A stretch of DNA of 64,000 bases, taken from NCBI GenBank assembly GCA_943735955.1, contig OX030956.1, forward strand, positions 10,562,445 through 10,626,444. The letters run 5' to 3'. Below are positions 48,850 through 62,139 of the stretch, one piece after another. This DNA comes from Piscicola geometra. Lineage: Eukaryota > Annelida > Clitellata > Hirudinida > Piscicolidae. Positions within the stretch are counted from its first letter, which is position 1. Each line of letters begins with the position of its first letter. A program made the position numbers and the translations under genes. The notes under the pieces are model-generated. The model worked only from the letters and a program-made list of their open reading frames with translations. It did not search any database and had not been told where the DNA came from.

Positions 48850-49090
48850 ATTATTCATAAATAAATAATTATTTAATAAATGAATAATTATTTAATAAAT
48901 GAATAATTATTTAATAAATGAATAATTATTTAATAAATGAATAATTATTTAATAAATGAATAATTATTTAATAAATGAATAATTATTTAATAAATGAATA
49001 ATTATTTAATAAATGAATAATTATTTAATAAATGAATAATTATATAATAAATGAATAATTATTTAATAAATGAATAATTATTCAATAAAA
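48850..49090. repeat. 19-bp satellite II (AATAATTATTTAATAAATG)
   Basis: About 12 near-identical 19-bp copies adjacent to satellite I, still outside the element boundary at 49258. Confidence 0.92.
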
Positions 49091-49672
49091 AATTATATGA
49101 AATATATTATATAATATAAAATAAACTATCAAATACTAAAAAAAATCTTTAATATTAAATAAATTTTTCAATATCATTTTAACATTACATTTTAAAATAA
49201 ACTTCATCATCCAGATATGTATATAATTGACTCCATTTTATTTGGTAGTTGTCATATGAATGTAGGATAAAAAGCCTCTCGGAGAAAAAGCCTTCGGATA
49301 AAATACCTTCTACAAAAAGCCTCCCGGAGAAAAAACCTCCTGGAGAAAAAGTCTCTCGGAGAAAAAGTCTCTCGGAGAAAAAGTCTCTCGGTGAAAAAGT
49401 CTCCTAGTTAATATTTTAGTATAAATAAAACCGACTTTTTATAAGAAAAACGGATTTTTATAGATTCGTTTCACAATTTTAAATAAATAAAACGGACTTT
49501 TTATATAAAAAACTGATTTTTTTATAGATTCGTTTCACATTTTTAAATTAATAAAACGGACTTTTCATATAAAAAACGGATTTTTTATAGATTTGTTTCA
49601 CAATTTTAAATAAATAAAACGGACTAAATTTTTTAAATTACATAATTAAAACGAACTTAAATTTATCAAATA

Positions 49673-51675
49673 AAATAATATATTAAATACAATATAAATT
49701 ATTAAATAAAATATAAATTATTAAATAAAATATAAATTATTAAATAAAATATAAATTATTAAATACAATATAAATTATTAAATACAATATAAATTATTAA
49801 ATACAATATAAATTATTAAATACAATATAAATTATTAAATACAATATAAATTATTAAATACAATATAAATTATTAAATACAATATAAATTATTAAATACA
49901 ATATAAATTATTAAATACAATATAAATTATTAAATACAATATAAATTATTAAATACAATATAAATTATTAAATACAGTATAAATTATTAAATACAATATA
50001 AATTATTAAATACAATATAAATTATTAAATACAATATAAATTATTAAATACAATATAAATTATTAAATACAATATAAATTATTAAATACAATATAAATTA
50101 TTAAATACAATATAAATTATTAAATACAATATAAATTATTAAATACAATATAAATTATTAAATACAATATAAATTATTAAATACAATATAAATTATTAAA
50201 TACAATATAAATTATTAAATACAATATAAATTATTAAATACAATATAAATTATTAAATACAATATAAATGATTAAATACAATATAAATGATTAAATACAA
50301 TATAAATGATTAAATACAATATAAATTATTAAATACAATATAAATTATTAAATACAATATAAATTATTAAATACAATATAAATTATTAAATACAATATAA
50401 ATTATTAAATACAATATAAATTATTAAATACAATATAAATTATTAAATACAATATAAATTATTAAATACAATAAAAATTATTAAATACAATAAAAATTAT
50501 TAAATACAATAAAAATTATTAAATACAATAAAAATTATTAAATACAATAAAAATTATTAAATACAATAAAAATTATTAAATACAATAAAAATTATTAAAT
50601 ACAATAAAAATTATTAAATACAATAAAAATTATTAAATACAATAAAAATTATTAAATACAATAAAAATTATTAAATACAATAAAAATTATTAAATACAAT
50701 AAAAATTATTAAATACAATAAAAATTATTAAATACAATAAAAATTATTAAATACAATAAAAATTCCTAAATAAAATAAAAATTGTTAAATACAATATAAA
50801 TTATTAAATACCATATAAATTATTAAATACAATATAAATTATTAAATACAATATAAATTATTAAATACAATATAAATTATTAAATACAATATAAATTATT
50901 AAATACAATATAAATTATTAAATACAATATAAATTATTAAATACAATATAAATTATTAAATACAATATAAATTATTAAATACAATATAAATTATTAAATA
51001 CAATATAAATTATTAAATACAATATAAATTATTAAATACAATATAAATTATTAAATACAATATAAATTATTAAATACAATATAAATTATTAAATACAATA
51101 AAAATTATTAAATACAATAAAAATTATTAAATACAATAAAAATTATTAAATACAATAAAAATTATTAAATACAATAAAAATTATTAAATACAATAAAAAT
51201 TATTAAATACAATAAAAATTCCTAAATAAAATAAAAATTGTTAAATACAATATAAATTATTAAATACCATATAAATTATTAAATACAATATAAATTATTA
51301 AATACAATATAAATTATTAAATACAATATAAATTATTAAATACAATATAAATTATTAAATACAATATAAATTATTAAATACAATATAAATTATTAAATAC
51401 AATATAAATTATTAAATACAATATAAATTATTAAATACAATATAAATTATTAAATACAATATAAATTATTAAATACAATATAAATTATTAAATACAATAT
51501 AAATTATTAAATACAATATAAATTATTAAATACAATAAAAATTATTAAATACAATAAAAATTATTAAATACAATAAAAATTATTAAATACAATAAAAATT
51601 ATTAAATACAATAAAAATTATTAAATACAATAAAAATTATTAAATACAATAAAAATTATTAAATACAATAAAAAT
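49673..51675. repeat. 19-bp satellite III with 456-bp higher-order period
   Basis: About 105 tandem copies of TACAATATAAATTATTAAA and its variant TACAATAAAAATTATTAAA. The variants come in blocks. The marker sequence AATTCCTAAATAAAATAAAA recurs exactly 456 bp apart (50761 and 51217), which is 24 x 19, and is each time followed by a monomer with TACCATATAAA. It lies inside the MULE next to its left TIR. Confidence 0.95.
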
Positions 51676-52399
51676 TATTATTACTTCATATCAAAAATTC
51701 ATAATAAAAGTTTCAAATATTAAATGTATTGTTTGTTCATTAAAATTGAAAAAGTGTTTGCAATAAAATAGTGTTTATTTTTATAGTTATTCAAAGTCAA
51801 TGTGTTTTCAATTAACGGATTGGAGCCATGTGATTGATTAGCACTTGTTTGTGGTGTCTTCCTTATTCATGCCAATACCAGTGTAAAGTGATCAGTTCGA
51901 CCGAATCTTGGAGCGATGCCTGCTGATGCCAGCCAAGAAAACTAACAAGTATTCCCATTGACTTCTGACTAGAAGAAAGTAGTAGTAGTAGCAGTAGTAG
52001 TAGTAGTAGGGATGTAGGATAAAAAGCCTCTCGGAGAAAAAGCCTTCGGATAAAATACCTTCTACAAAAAGCCTCCCGGAAAAAATACCTCCTGGAGAAA
52101 AAGTCTCTTGGAGAAAAAGCCTCCTTGTTAATATTTTAGTATAAATAAAACGGACTTTTTATATAAAAAACGGATTTTTTAAAAACAAATTGGTATCACA
52201 ATTTTAAATAAATAAAACAAACTATATTTTTTTAAAATTACATAATTAAAACGAACTATAATTATAACTATAACGGACTTTATTTTTTTAATAGATTTGT
52301 TTCACAATTTTAAATAAATAAAACGGACTATATTTTTGAAAAATACATAATTAAAACGAACTTTAATTTATCAAATACAATAAAAATTATTGGTAAACG

Positions 52400-53560
52400 G
52401 ATAAAAAGTCTTCAGGATAAAAAGTCTTCAGGATAAAAAGTCTTCAGGATAAAAAGTCTTCAGAATGAAAAGTCTTCAGGATAAAAAGTCTTCAGGATAA
52501 AAAGTCTTCAGGATAAAAAGTCTTCAGGATAAAAAGTCTTCAGGATAAAAAGTCTTCAGAATAAAAAGTCTTCAGGATAAAAAGTCTTCAGGATGAAAAG
52601 TCTTCAGGATAAAAAGTCTTCAGGATAAAAAATCTTCAAGATAAAAATTTTTCAGGATAAAAGCCTTCAGAATAAAATGTCTTCAGGATAAAAAGTCTTC
52701 AGGATAAAAAGTCTTCAGGATAAAAAGTCTTCAGGATAAAAAGTCTTCAGGATAAAAAGTCTTCAGGATAAAAAGTCTTCAGGATAAAAAGTCTTCAGGA
52801 TAAAAAGTCTTCAGGATAAAAAGTCTTCAGGATAAAAAGTCTTCAGGATAAAAAGTCTTCAGGATAAAAAGTCTTCAGGATAAAAAGTTTTCAAAATAAA
52901 AAGTCTTCAAGATAAAAAGTTTTCAGGATAAAAAGCCTTCAGAAGAAGATGTCTTCAGGATAAAAAGTCTTCAGGATAAAAAGTCTTCAAGATAAAAAGT
53001 CTTCAGAATAAAAAATCTTCAGGATAAAAAGTCTTCAGGACAAAATGTCTTCAGAATAAAAAGTCTTCAGGATAAAAAGTATTCAAGATAAAAAGTTTTC
53101 AGGATAAAAAGTCTTCAGGATAAAAAGTCTTCAGGATAAAGTCTTCAAGATAAAAAGTTTTCAGTATAAAAAGCCTTCAGAATAAAATGTTTTCAGGATA
53201 AAAAATCTTCAGGATAAAATGTCTTCAAGATAAGAAGTCTTCAGGATAAAAAGTCTTCAGGATAAAAAGTCTTCAGGATAAAAAGTCTTCAGGATAAAAA
53301 GTCTTCAGGATAAAAAGTTGTCATGATAAAAAGTTTTCAGGATAAAAAGTCTTCAAGATAAAAGGTTTTCAGGATGAAAAGCCTTCAGAATAAAATGTTT
53401 TCAGGATAAAAAGTCTTCAGGATAAAAAGTCTTCAGGATAAAAACTCTTCAGGATAAAAAGTCTTTAGGATAAAAAGTCTTTAGGATAAAAAGTCTTCAA
53501 GATAAAAAGTTTTAAAAAAAAAAGTCTTCAGGATAAAAAGTCTTTAGGATAAAAAGTTTT
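52400..53560. repeat. 16-bp minisatellite GATAAAAAGTCTTCAG, forward arm
   Basis: About 70 copies with point variants (TTTTCA, GCCTTCAGAATAAAATG). Confidence 0.95.
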
Positions 53561-53944
53561 AAGAATTTTTTTTTATAAATTAAATTTTAAGAAAAAATAC
53601 GTGATTAATACGTTATCCTTAAAACTTAAAAAATAAAATGTGATACTTTTATCTAATTTTTTCGTTCAATCTCGAAATAGCATTTGAATAAATTTGACTT
53701 GGCTGTTGTTGTTTCGTCACTTTAACCATGAGGAAATAATGTTTAAGAAAGAATACGTGATCATTAAAACTAAAAGATTGGAATTTCATACTTTCATCTA
53801 ACGTTTGCTCACTTTTTTTTTGCGTCTGGAAATAGTATTTGAATAAATTAGACTGGGTTGTTGATTCCTCACTTTAATCATTAAGTTTTCTGCTGGTTCT
53901 CGATCGTGATTATTTTTCCTTCAAAATTAATTTTTGAAGATTTG

Positions 53945-54465
53945 TTATCCTGAAGACTTTTTATCCTGGAGACTTTTTATTCTAAAGAATTTTTATCCTG
54001 AAAACATTTTTTTTGAAGGCTTTTTATCCTGAAGACTTTTTATCCTGAAGACTTTTTATCCTGAAGACTTTTTATCCTGAAGACTTTTTATCCTGAAGAC
54101 TTTTTATCCTGAAGACTTTTTATCCTGAAGACTTTTTATATTGAAAAATTTTTATCCTGAAGACATTTTATCCTGAAAAATTTTAACCCTGAAGACTTTT
54201 TATCCTAAAAACTTTTTATCCTGAAGACTTTTTATCCTGAAGACTTTTTATCCTGAAGACTTTTTATCCTGAAGACTTTTTATCCTGAAGACTTTTTATC
54301 CTGAAGACTTTTTATCCTGAAGACTTTTTATCCTGAAGACTTTTTATCCTGTAGATTTTTTATCCTGAAGACTTTTTATCCTGAAGACTTTTTATCCTGA
54401 AGACTTTTTATCCTGAAGACTTTTTATCTTGAAGACTTTTCATCCTGAAGACTTTTTATCCGTTT
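53945..54465. repeat. 16-bp minisatellite, inverted arm (CTGAAGACTTTTTATC)
   Basis: About 32 copies in inverse orientation to 52400-53560, so the two arrays can pair over several hundred bases. Confidence 0.95.
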
Positions 54466-54795
54466 ACCAATAATTTGTATTGTATTTGATAAATCGTTTT
54501 AGGTATGTATTTTAAAAAAAATATAGTCCGTTTTATTTATTCAAAATTGTGAAACGAATCTATAAAAATCCTTTTTTTATATAAAAAGTCCGTTTTATTT
54601 ATTTAAAATTGTGAAACGAATCTATAAAAATCCGTTTTTTATATTAAAAGTCCGTTTTATTTATACTAAAATATTAACAAGGAGACATTTTCTCCGAGAG
54701 GCTTTTTCTCCAGGAGGTTTTTTCTCCGGGAGGCTTTTTGTAGAAGGTATTTTATCCGAAGGCTTTTTCTCCGAGAGGCTTTTTGTCCGTTCCCC

Positions 54796-55045
<250 letters not shown>

Positions 55046-55524
55046 AAGTACTTCAGAAGATCTGAGCCAAATGACTACAGATTGAGCAGGGTCTTTAGCA
55101 GATGATTTGTGTTCTTTTATATACATTTGTAAGTAATCTGTAAGTATAAATTACCAAATTACATGAGAAGTTCAATTTAAAAGTTAAAAATTACGTCATT
55201 TTCAAATTAAATTTCGTTACTTTAATTACAGTACTGTTTCTCTGCTACTATGTATGTTAAATCTGAAAATATAATCCGTTTTCACACATCACCCTCCATA
55301 TCGATAATCAGCTAACTATGATATCCTCCATGTCAATCAAACTACTTAGGCTCCGCCCACTCACTAATATTGAGGAGGTTTTCGAGCTGACCCATATGTC
55401 GCATCCGAATTTTAAGGTTTGATTTCCTTTATGATTGGATGGAACATATATATATATATATGGTTAGAAAAATTTAGATCTTTCAAACATGCTTAGTTAT
55501 TTGTTTTAAAAACTTTGATTCAAG

Positions 55525-57383
55525 ATGGAAATTATTACTAGTAATAAAGGCGGTGAAAAATTGTGTTATTTGGGTTACACCTATACGGTGAAATCTATAA
55601 AGCCTCAAAGAGTACAGTGGCAATGTAGCAGGCGATGCGCGCTTTCATGTATAGCTACGCTTTACACAAATTCTGAAGTGAGTTATTATTAAATTTTTAT
55701 TTATATGATGTTAATTAAATTTTTATGTATTTATATTATTTTTATCTGTTCTAATAGTTTTTAACTCGTTATAAAATATTTCAAATAAAAGAAAACAGCT
55801 GTATTAAGCAGCACTGATCACAATCATGAACCCAGCGAAGAAATCATCATAAAAACCAAATGCTTAAATAAAATGAACGATATCGCATCTAGTGCCTCAA
55901 CATCGCAGCCTACCCAAGTATACGCAGAAGGACTAAGGACACTTGACGACAATGCCAAGGCTTTTTTGGGTAAAAAAGAATCAATTACTAGATGTCTAAG
56001 ATATAAAAAAACAAAAAAATGCCTAAAAACCCACAATCAATGGAAGAATGTGTAATTCCTGATTTTTTTAAAACTACTGGCGAACAAGAAATTCAAAATT
56101 TTTTCATATTTGATAATGGAAACCAAGCAACAAATCGAATAATTATATTTTCTAACAATCATCAGCTTCGAGTTTTGGCTCAAAGTGAAAGGTTCGTAAC
56201 TATTGATAGAGGGAGGTTGCACAAGGTGGTACGATTTTTACATGTAGCCTCATAGTTCAATTGTATAACCAATAACGTATATAAAGATTTACCCAGCCAA
56301 TATATATATTTTTAAACCTTAAAAAAATTAAATATATAATAAAGTTACAATATATTTATAACAGATGGTTTATGGATGGAACATTTAAATCCGTTCCCAG
56401 ACTTTTCCAGCAAGTTTATGTGATAAGGGCGCTGACAGAAAACGTTTTTATAACTTGTGCCTACATTCTGATGTCACAAAGAAGACAATCAGAATACGAA
56501 ATAGTCTTTAATGCATTGAAAGAAAAACTTTTGGAAAATAATTATCCTATAAATGTAAGATATGTTATAGCTGACTTTGAAATAGCCCCAAGACGGGCCA
56601 TAAGTGATGTCTTCGGCGAACATGTTTCAATCCATGAATGTTTTTACCACTTAACACTTGGAGAAAAGTAAGAATTTTTATTTTCTGAAATAATTTAAAG
56701 TTCAATATAGGTTTCAGTGATTGATTGAATAAATAACAAAATAGCATTTTAAAAACAATTTTGCTACATACTATTTTTAGATTCAGGAACTGGGATTAAC
56801 AAGGGCATACAAAAGTGTTGAGGCAGTTAGACATTTTGCAGGCATGTTAGATGGTCTCGCATTTCTGAGACTAAGAGACATATCAGAAGGACTGGAATAC
56901 CTTCAAAATAACATACCGGAAAATATTCCTAGATTAGATGATCTATTCCTTTATTTTGACACTTACTATGGTAGAGGGCCATTTGTAAGTGATGCCGGAG
57001 CAAACCATACGATTATTTTAAGACGTCGTCCACCACTTTACCCACCTGCATTGTGGAATGTTCATCATCAAACAATAAACGATACTGCCAGAACAAACAA
57101 TGCATGTGAGGGATGGAATAACAGTTTTTATAATTTGATAAGCCATCAGAATCCCTCACTGTGGACGTTAATAAAAGCCTTTCAAAATGATGGAGCTATT
57201 AACAAGGCAAAATTGGAACAAATAGAAAGAGGGGATCCACCGGCAAGAAGAATAAAATTAAATACTGTTCAGTCGCAGTCAAGACTGAAAAGTATTTGTG
57301 AAAATTTAAGGGATAGAACAAAAACCGTGATTGAAGCATTGAGGGCTGTGGGGCATTGTGTTATTATTGCAAGAACACAGTAA
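55525..57383 (+). pseudogene. FLYWCH-MULE transposase gene of the large MULE (frameshifted)
   Basis: Exon 55525-55677 encodes a FLYWCH-type zinc finger (NKGGEKLCYLGYTYTV, VQWQCSRRCALSCIA, then DHNHEP in the next exon). The second exon, 55792-56191, changes frame in an A-rich run near 56000-56015 (frame 1 CLRYKKTKK, then MPKNPQSMEECVIPDFF). The third, 56365-56667, carries the MULE catalytic core: WFMDGTFKSVPRLFQQVYVI with the first D, YVIADFEIAPRRAI with the second D, and HECFYHL. The last, 56781-57383, runs from IQELGLTRAYKSVEAVRHFA through NDTARTNNACEGWNNSFY to a stop. The exon 3 to 4 junction does not keep phase. The product would bind the TIRs and cut DNA. Gene structure resembles domesticated FLYWCH/MULE proteins of animals, but the location between TIRs marks it as transposon-borne. 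Confidence 0.85.
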
Positions 57384-57477
57384 AAGGTATGTACTTTATT
57401 AAATTTGTTGTCAGTTATTTTAATTTTCATATTATTAAAATTCCAATTAACTTTTGTATAAGTACTACTATTACTTT

Positions 57478-57755
<278 letters not shown>

Positions 57756-58785
57756 TTTATACTACAAACTTACATTATCAACAGAAACCTATGATCAACC
57801 TATGACAAAACAACATCATCTTCATCATCGCTATAAAAGATGATTTACATAGAAATAACAGTGTGTATCATTATATCATCTTCATCACGTGGTCATGCAC
57901 TCGCCACCCTATCAGCGACCCATTTATGTTTTAATTGTTTTTTAAACGTTTGAAACGTTTGTTATTTGTTACTATCTTTCTGAATCAATAAAAAATAGAA
58001 AGCATTATCTTGATATTTATATTGTTTGAAAAACCTTAGAAAAATATATTTTAATCAAGTATTCAAATAAAAAATGAGTTGAATTTACATACTAAGTTTT
58101 AGTCACCAAGACAACGAATACGAAAAGGTATATAAGGTTGATGACATTCACAATCATCAATAAAATTTATATTGTGTTAAATAATTCGTATTGTATTTAA
58201 TAATTTATTAAATTTGAAAATTTGAAGTTCGTTTTTAAGATGTAATTAAAAAATATAGCCCGTTTTATTTATTTAAAATTGTGATAAGAATCTATAAAAA
58301 ATCCGTTTTTTATATAAAAAGTCCGTTGTATTTACTCAAAATTGTGAAACGAATCTATAAAAAATCCGTTTTTTTATATAAAATGTCCGTTTTATTTATT
58401 TCTTTATTTAAAATTGTGAAACGAATCTAAAAAATCCGTTTTTTATTAAAAAAAAAGTCCGTTTTATTTATACTAAAATATTAACAAAGAGACTTTTTCT
58501 CCGAGAGACTTTTTCTCCAGAAGGTTTTTTCTCCGGGAGGCTTTTTGTAGAAGGTATTTTATCCGAAGGCTTTTTCTCCGAGAGGCTTTTTGTCCGTTCC
58601 CCTTGTCATATATCTGCGATATCTTATGATGATTCTGATCACAGGCTTAAACCTCTATAACCAGATCATATTTTTGTATTTGCCTCCAGCACTCTCATTG
58701 AGGGTTGTCATTGAAGTTTGAATTTGTTGACGCTGAGGGTTTTTCGAATTGGGAAGTTGTTTTTTTTAACGCATGTGGATCAGTG

Positions 58786-58880
58786 TTATTTTCGTTTCAT
58801 AAAATAATTATAGATTTTATTTCAGTTTCGTTTTGGAATTAATTAAAGTTTTTATTTTCGTTTTCGTGGAACGATTATTC
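58786..58880. mobile_element. hAT-D end fragment
   Basis: CAGTGTTATTTTCGTTTCAT followed by AATTATAGATTTTATTTCAG and TTTTATTTTCGTTTTCGTGG; matches one end of the MITE at 26428-27137, then is cut off. Confidence 0.75.
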
Positions 58881-58899
58881 GGTAAACGGATAAAAAGTC

Positions 58900-59225
58900 T
58901 TCCGGTTAAAGAGGGAAAGACTCAGGTCTGCTAGGTCAAGAGATGTAGTTCCACAGAGCTACAAACTCAAGTATGCAGGTGCAAGAAGCTTTCTTGTTGC
59001 AGCGCCGACTCTTTGGAATAGTCTTCCCAATAGACTCAAATCCCCGTGCTCGACCGCGACATTCAGCCGTTCCCTGAAAACGTATTTGTTCGACCGATAA
59101 CAATAACTTACAAATTTACTGCTCATTTTTCGTTAATCAAGTTCTTGCTTCCCAATTTCATTCTTTTTTATATTTATACAAATGGTCAATAACAATTGTA
59201 AAATAAATAATAATAATAATAAATA
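58900..59225 (+). pseudogene. 5'-truncated LINE, C-terminal end of reverse transcriptase ORF
   Basis: A plus-strand frame ends with GARSFLVAAPTLWNSLPNRL and FSRSLKTYLFDR before a stop near 59100, the standard C-terminus of CR1/Jockey-type LINEs. An AAT-rich tail follows (to about 59240). It differs from the LINE at 28.5 kb. Only about 65 codons survive. Confidence 0.82.
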
Positions 59226-59340
59226 ATAATAATAATATAATATAGATATTTACTTTTTTTCTTAAATTTATTGTTATTATCATTTCAGTTTCAATCTTTA
59301 AAAAAAATATTTTGTCTATTTAAAAAAATGTAAAAAATAA

Positions 59341-59530
<190 letters not shown>

Positions 59531-59611
59531 GATTTTATTGTTAAATTTCAATACCCTACTTTTCCTATACTTTCCATTTATTCATCTATCATTAATATTA
59601 TTATCAATTTT

Positions 59612-59690
59612 TCCATAACCAAGTGGTCTTGAAGCCCTTCCGGGTTTATGCCACGTTAATAATACTCGTCGTTGTATTGTATTGTATTGT
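59612..59690 (+). mobile_element. SINE 3' tail fragment (second SINE family)
   Basis: GTCTTGAAGCCCTTCCGGGT, TTATGCCACGTTAATAATAC, TCGTCG, then GTATT repeats; parallels the tail of the minus-strand SINE at 10430-10590. Confidence 0.65.
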
Positions 59691-59776
59691 ATAAAAAAGT
59701 CTTCAGAACATCATCATCCCCACCACAATCATCATCACCACCACCACCACCAGTTATCATCATCATCGTCATCATC

Positions 59777-60118
<342 letters not shown>

Positions 60119-60284
60119 TGTGTGAACAATTTGGTAAAAAGTAAAAAAATAAGTTTGATATGAGATCCTATACAGTCTATAATTTTTTTTAAACATATAG
60201 TTTAAACTAAATTTAGATGTGTTTTCAGTAAGAAAATCTTTTCACTATTTCATTTACTGGAAGAAGTGCAGTAGCTGTTTTGGT

Positions 60285-60620
60285 AGCAAATATTCTCAAA
60301 CAAGCTTTGCAAACGACATGCAGATACAGTCGTCCTAAGACGAATTTTAATAAGCTGAAGTTTAGAAAATGCTCTTTCTGCATCTTATGAAGTAACTGGC
60401 AGAGTCAGAGCAACATCGAGCATATAACGCAACTCGGGCTGAAGGCTTGTGGCTCAAAAGAGTTCTTGCAGTTCGATACATGCAATGAGATCAGACTGAT
60501 CCGCACGTAAACTTGTTGATGTGTTTTTAAGCTGTCTTTGCACAGTTTCAGCATCCTTTCCATGAAGGTTGGATAATTCTATATATACTGTGTCATGGCT
60601 GGAAAAATTTACATATGATA
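60285..60620 (-). pseudogene. Degraded hAT transposase tail (ZMYM1-like)
   Basis: The minus strand reads SDLIACIELQELF, stop, ATSLQPELRYMLDVALTLPV, TS, stop, DAERAFSKLQLIKIRLRTTV: a hAT C-terminal dimerisation domain with two in-frame stops. Different lineage from hAT-A and hAT-C. Confidence 0.75.
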
Positions 60621-60719
60621 AAGTTATCACTGTATAGTGGCGGTAAAGATGAAGTAGCATAAAAATAAATATCAAAGAAAAAGAAAAGAAAAAGATCATT
60701 AAGGAAGAGAGTTTAGAAA

Positions 60720-61640
60720 TCTGGGGTGGGGATATTTGAAACAGAAATAAATAAAAACAAAGAGGAGAATATAGAAGAGTTGATTAGAAAAGTAGCAAGA
60801 AGATTCGAAGTGGATAAACCAAGACACCATCACATAGATTGGTGGGACGTGGAAGTGGAAGAAGCCGTAAAGAAAAAGAAAGAATGGAGTAGGGAGCAAT
60901 GCTCCCTGGGAGCATAGGCGAAGAGAAAAGCAACTTGGAAGAGGAGCAGCAAAGACGAAAGAATACATGGGAAGATAGAATGAAAGAAAGAGAAATATGT
61001 TCAGAGAGTTGAATATGTTTATGGGGAAAGGGGAAAAATAAGTGGAGGTAGAGGATTTGGTGGATGAAGAGGGTGGTGTTTGGGAAGGAAAAGAAGAGAT
61101 GGAAGAGTGCATACTCAATACACAGAGAAAGAAGGAGAAGCCACGATGAACAGCGAAAAATAAAGTAAAAAAATGGAGGATGAAGGAAGCATCAGTAAGA
61201 ATGAATTTGAACGGGCACTGAAAAAACTTAAACTAAGAATAGCAGCGGATGAAGAGGGGGTAAGTGGGGAGTTGTTGAAGTCGTTAAAATGTAGAGGAAG
61301 AGAAGAGGTGAGGAATTGGTTTAAGAAAATATTAGAAGGAGGGGAGGTACCGAAAAGTTGGAGGTATAGTCGGATCGTCCTAATTCATAAAGGAGGTGAG
61401 AGACGGAAAATTAAAAATTATCGACCGGTGGCATTAGCAGCATTTTATGTAAGCTAATGATGTTAAGAGAGTTTGCTTGGAATGCAACAGTCCAGCGACC
61501 ACGTCACAAACGAGGATCTCTACGCACAAGTCGGACAGGAGCGCATCAGCAAAATGATCAGAAAACGACAACTTGTGGTCATTTTTTTTGCATGCCCAAA
61601 GTAGAGATTTTCATGGAAAGAAACATTGGTTTGCTTTGAT
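60720..61640 (+). pseudogene. Degraded purine-rich LINE fragments
   Basis: Three plus-strand pieces. 60726-60917 has IDWWDVEVEEAVKKKKEWSR. 61173-61457 has FERALKKLKLRIAADEEGVS and VLIHKGGERRKIKNYRPVAL, the RT N-terminal region. 61485-61600 has HVTNEDLYAQVGQERISKMI followed by RKRQL, resembling a LINE C-terminus. The catalytic YADD part is deleted. Codon use is strikingly purine-rich compared with the surroundings, pointing to a separate LINE lineage. Confidence 0.75.
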
Positions 61641-62139
61641 AAAATAGTGAGAATATAAGTGGGTTTATGTTCATTAAGCTCTTTTCATGAGTATTTTTCA
61701 CATTTCTCATTATTATTAAACATTAAACAAAATTCACTCATTTCAGATTATTTTCATAACAAAGTTCAATGATTTTTCAATCAATCACTAATAAGTTATA
61801 TAGCGCCCTTTACTAAGCGACAAAAGCGCTTTTTCTCACAAAGTTCACTAATTTCAGATTATTTTCCTAAATGTTTCAACAATGGCCTAATTTTACCGAT
61901 TTAAATGGTTTTGTAGTTTAGAAAAGTAATTAATTTGGAATGCCAAATGTGTTGAAAACTTAATCTATTCAGAAATATAGAAAATCCGTTTTGGAGTTAC
62001 TATTATTAGTTTTTAGATAAACATATACAGATATGTAATCATAAACAATAACAATCGAGTCTTATTTAAATGTAAACCTTTTTCATAAAGTTTTCAAAAG
62101 TTATATCATAACATCATTATGTTAATTTATTTAAATTTT

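Larger units (their letters stand above)
52009..54795. mobile_element. Foldback MULE relative nested inside the large MULE
   Basis: Its left end (GGGATGTAGGATAAAAAGCC) and right end (inverse of GGGGAACGGACAAAAAGCC) match the outer element's TIRs, and it is flanked by GTAGTAGTA on both sides within a TAG microsatellite. Each arm runs from the TIR through a single satellite-like monomer (near 52375 and 54490) into arrays of a 16-bp unit, facing each other across a 0.37-kb spacer (53570-53940). No transposase gene, so non-autonomous. Confidence 0.85.

Noticed and set aside
52400..53560. CRISPR-like regular spacing
   Set aside because: The 16-bp units are contiguous without unique spacers, in a eukaryotic transposon; the same holds for the 19-bp arrays at 48.4-51.7 kb.
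60699..61118. 139-residue minus-strand frame rich in Ser and Phe
   Set aside because: Complement of a purine-rich LINE fragment whose plus strand reads as a recognisable reverse-transcriptase linker.
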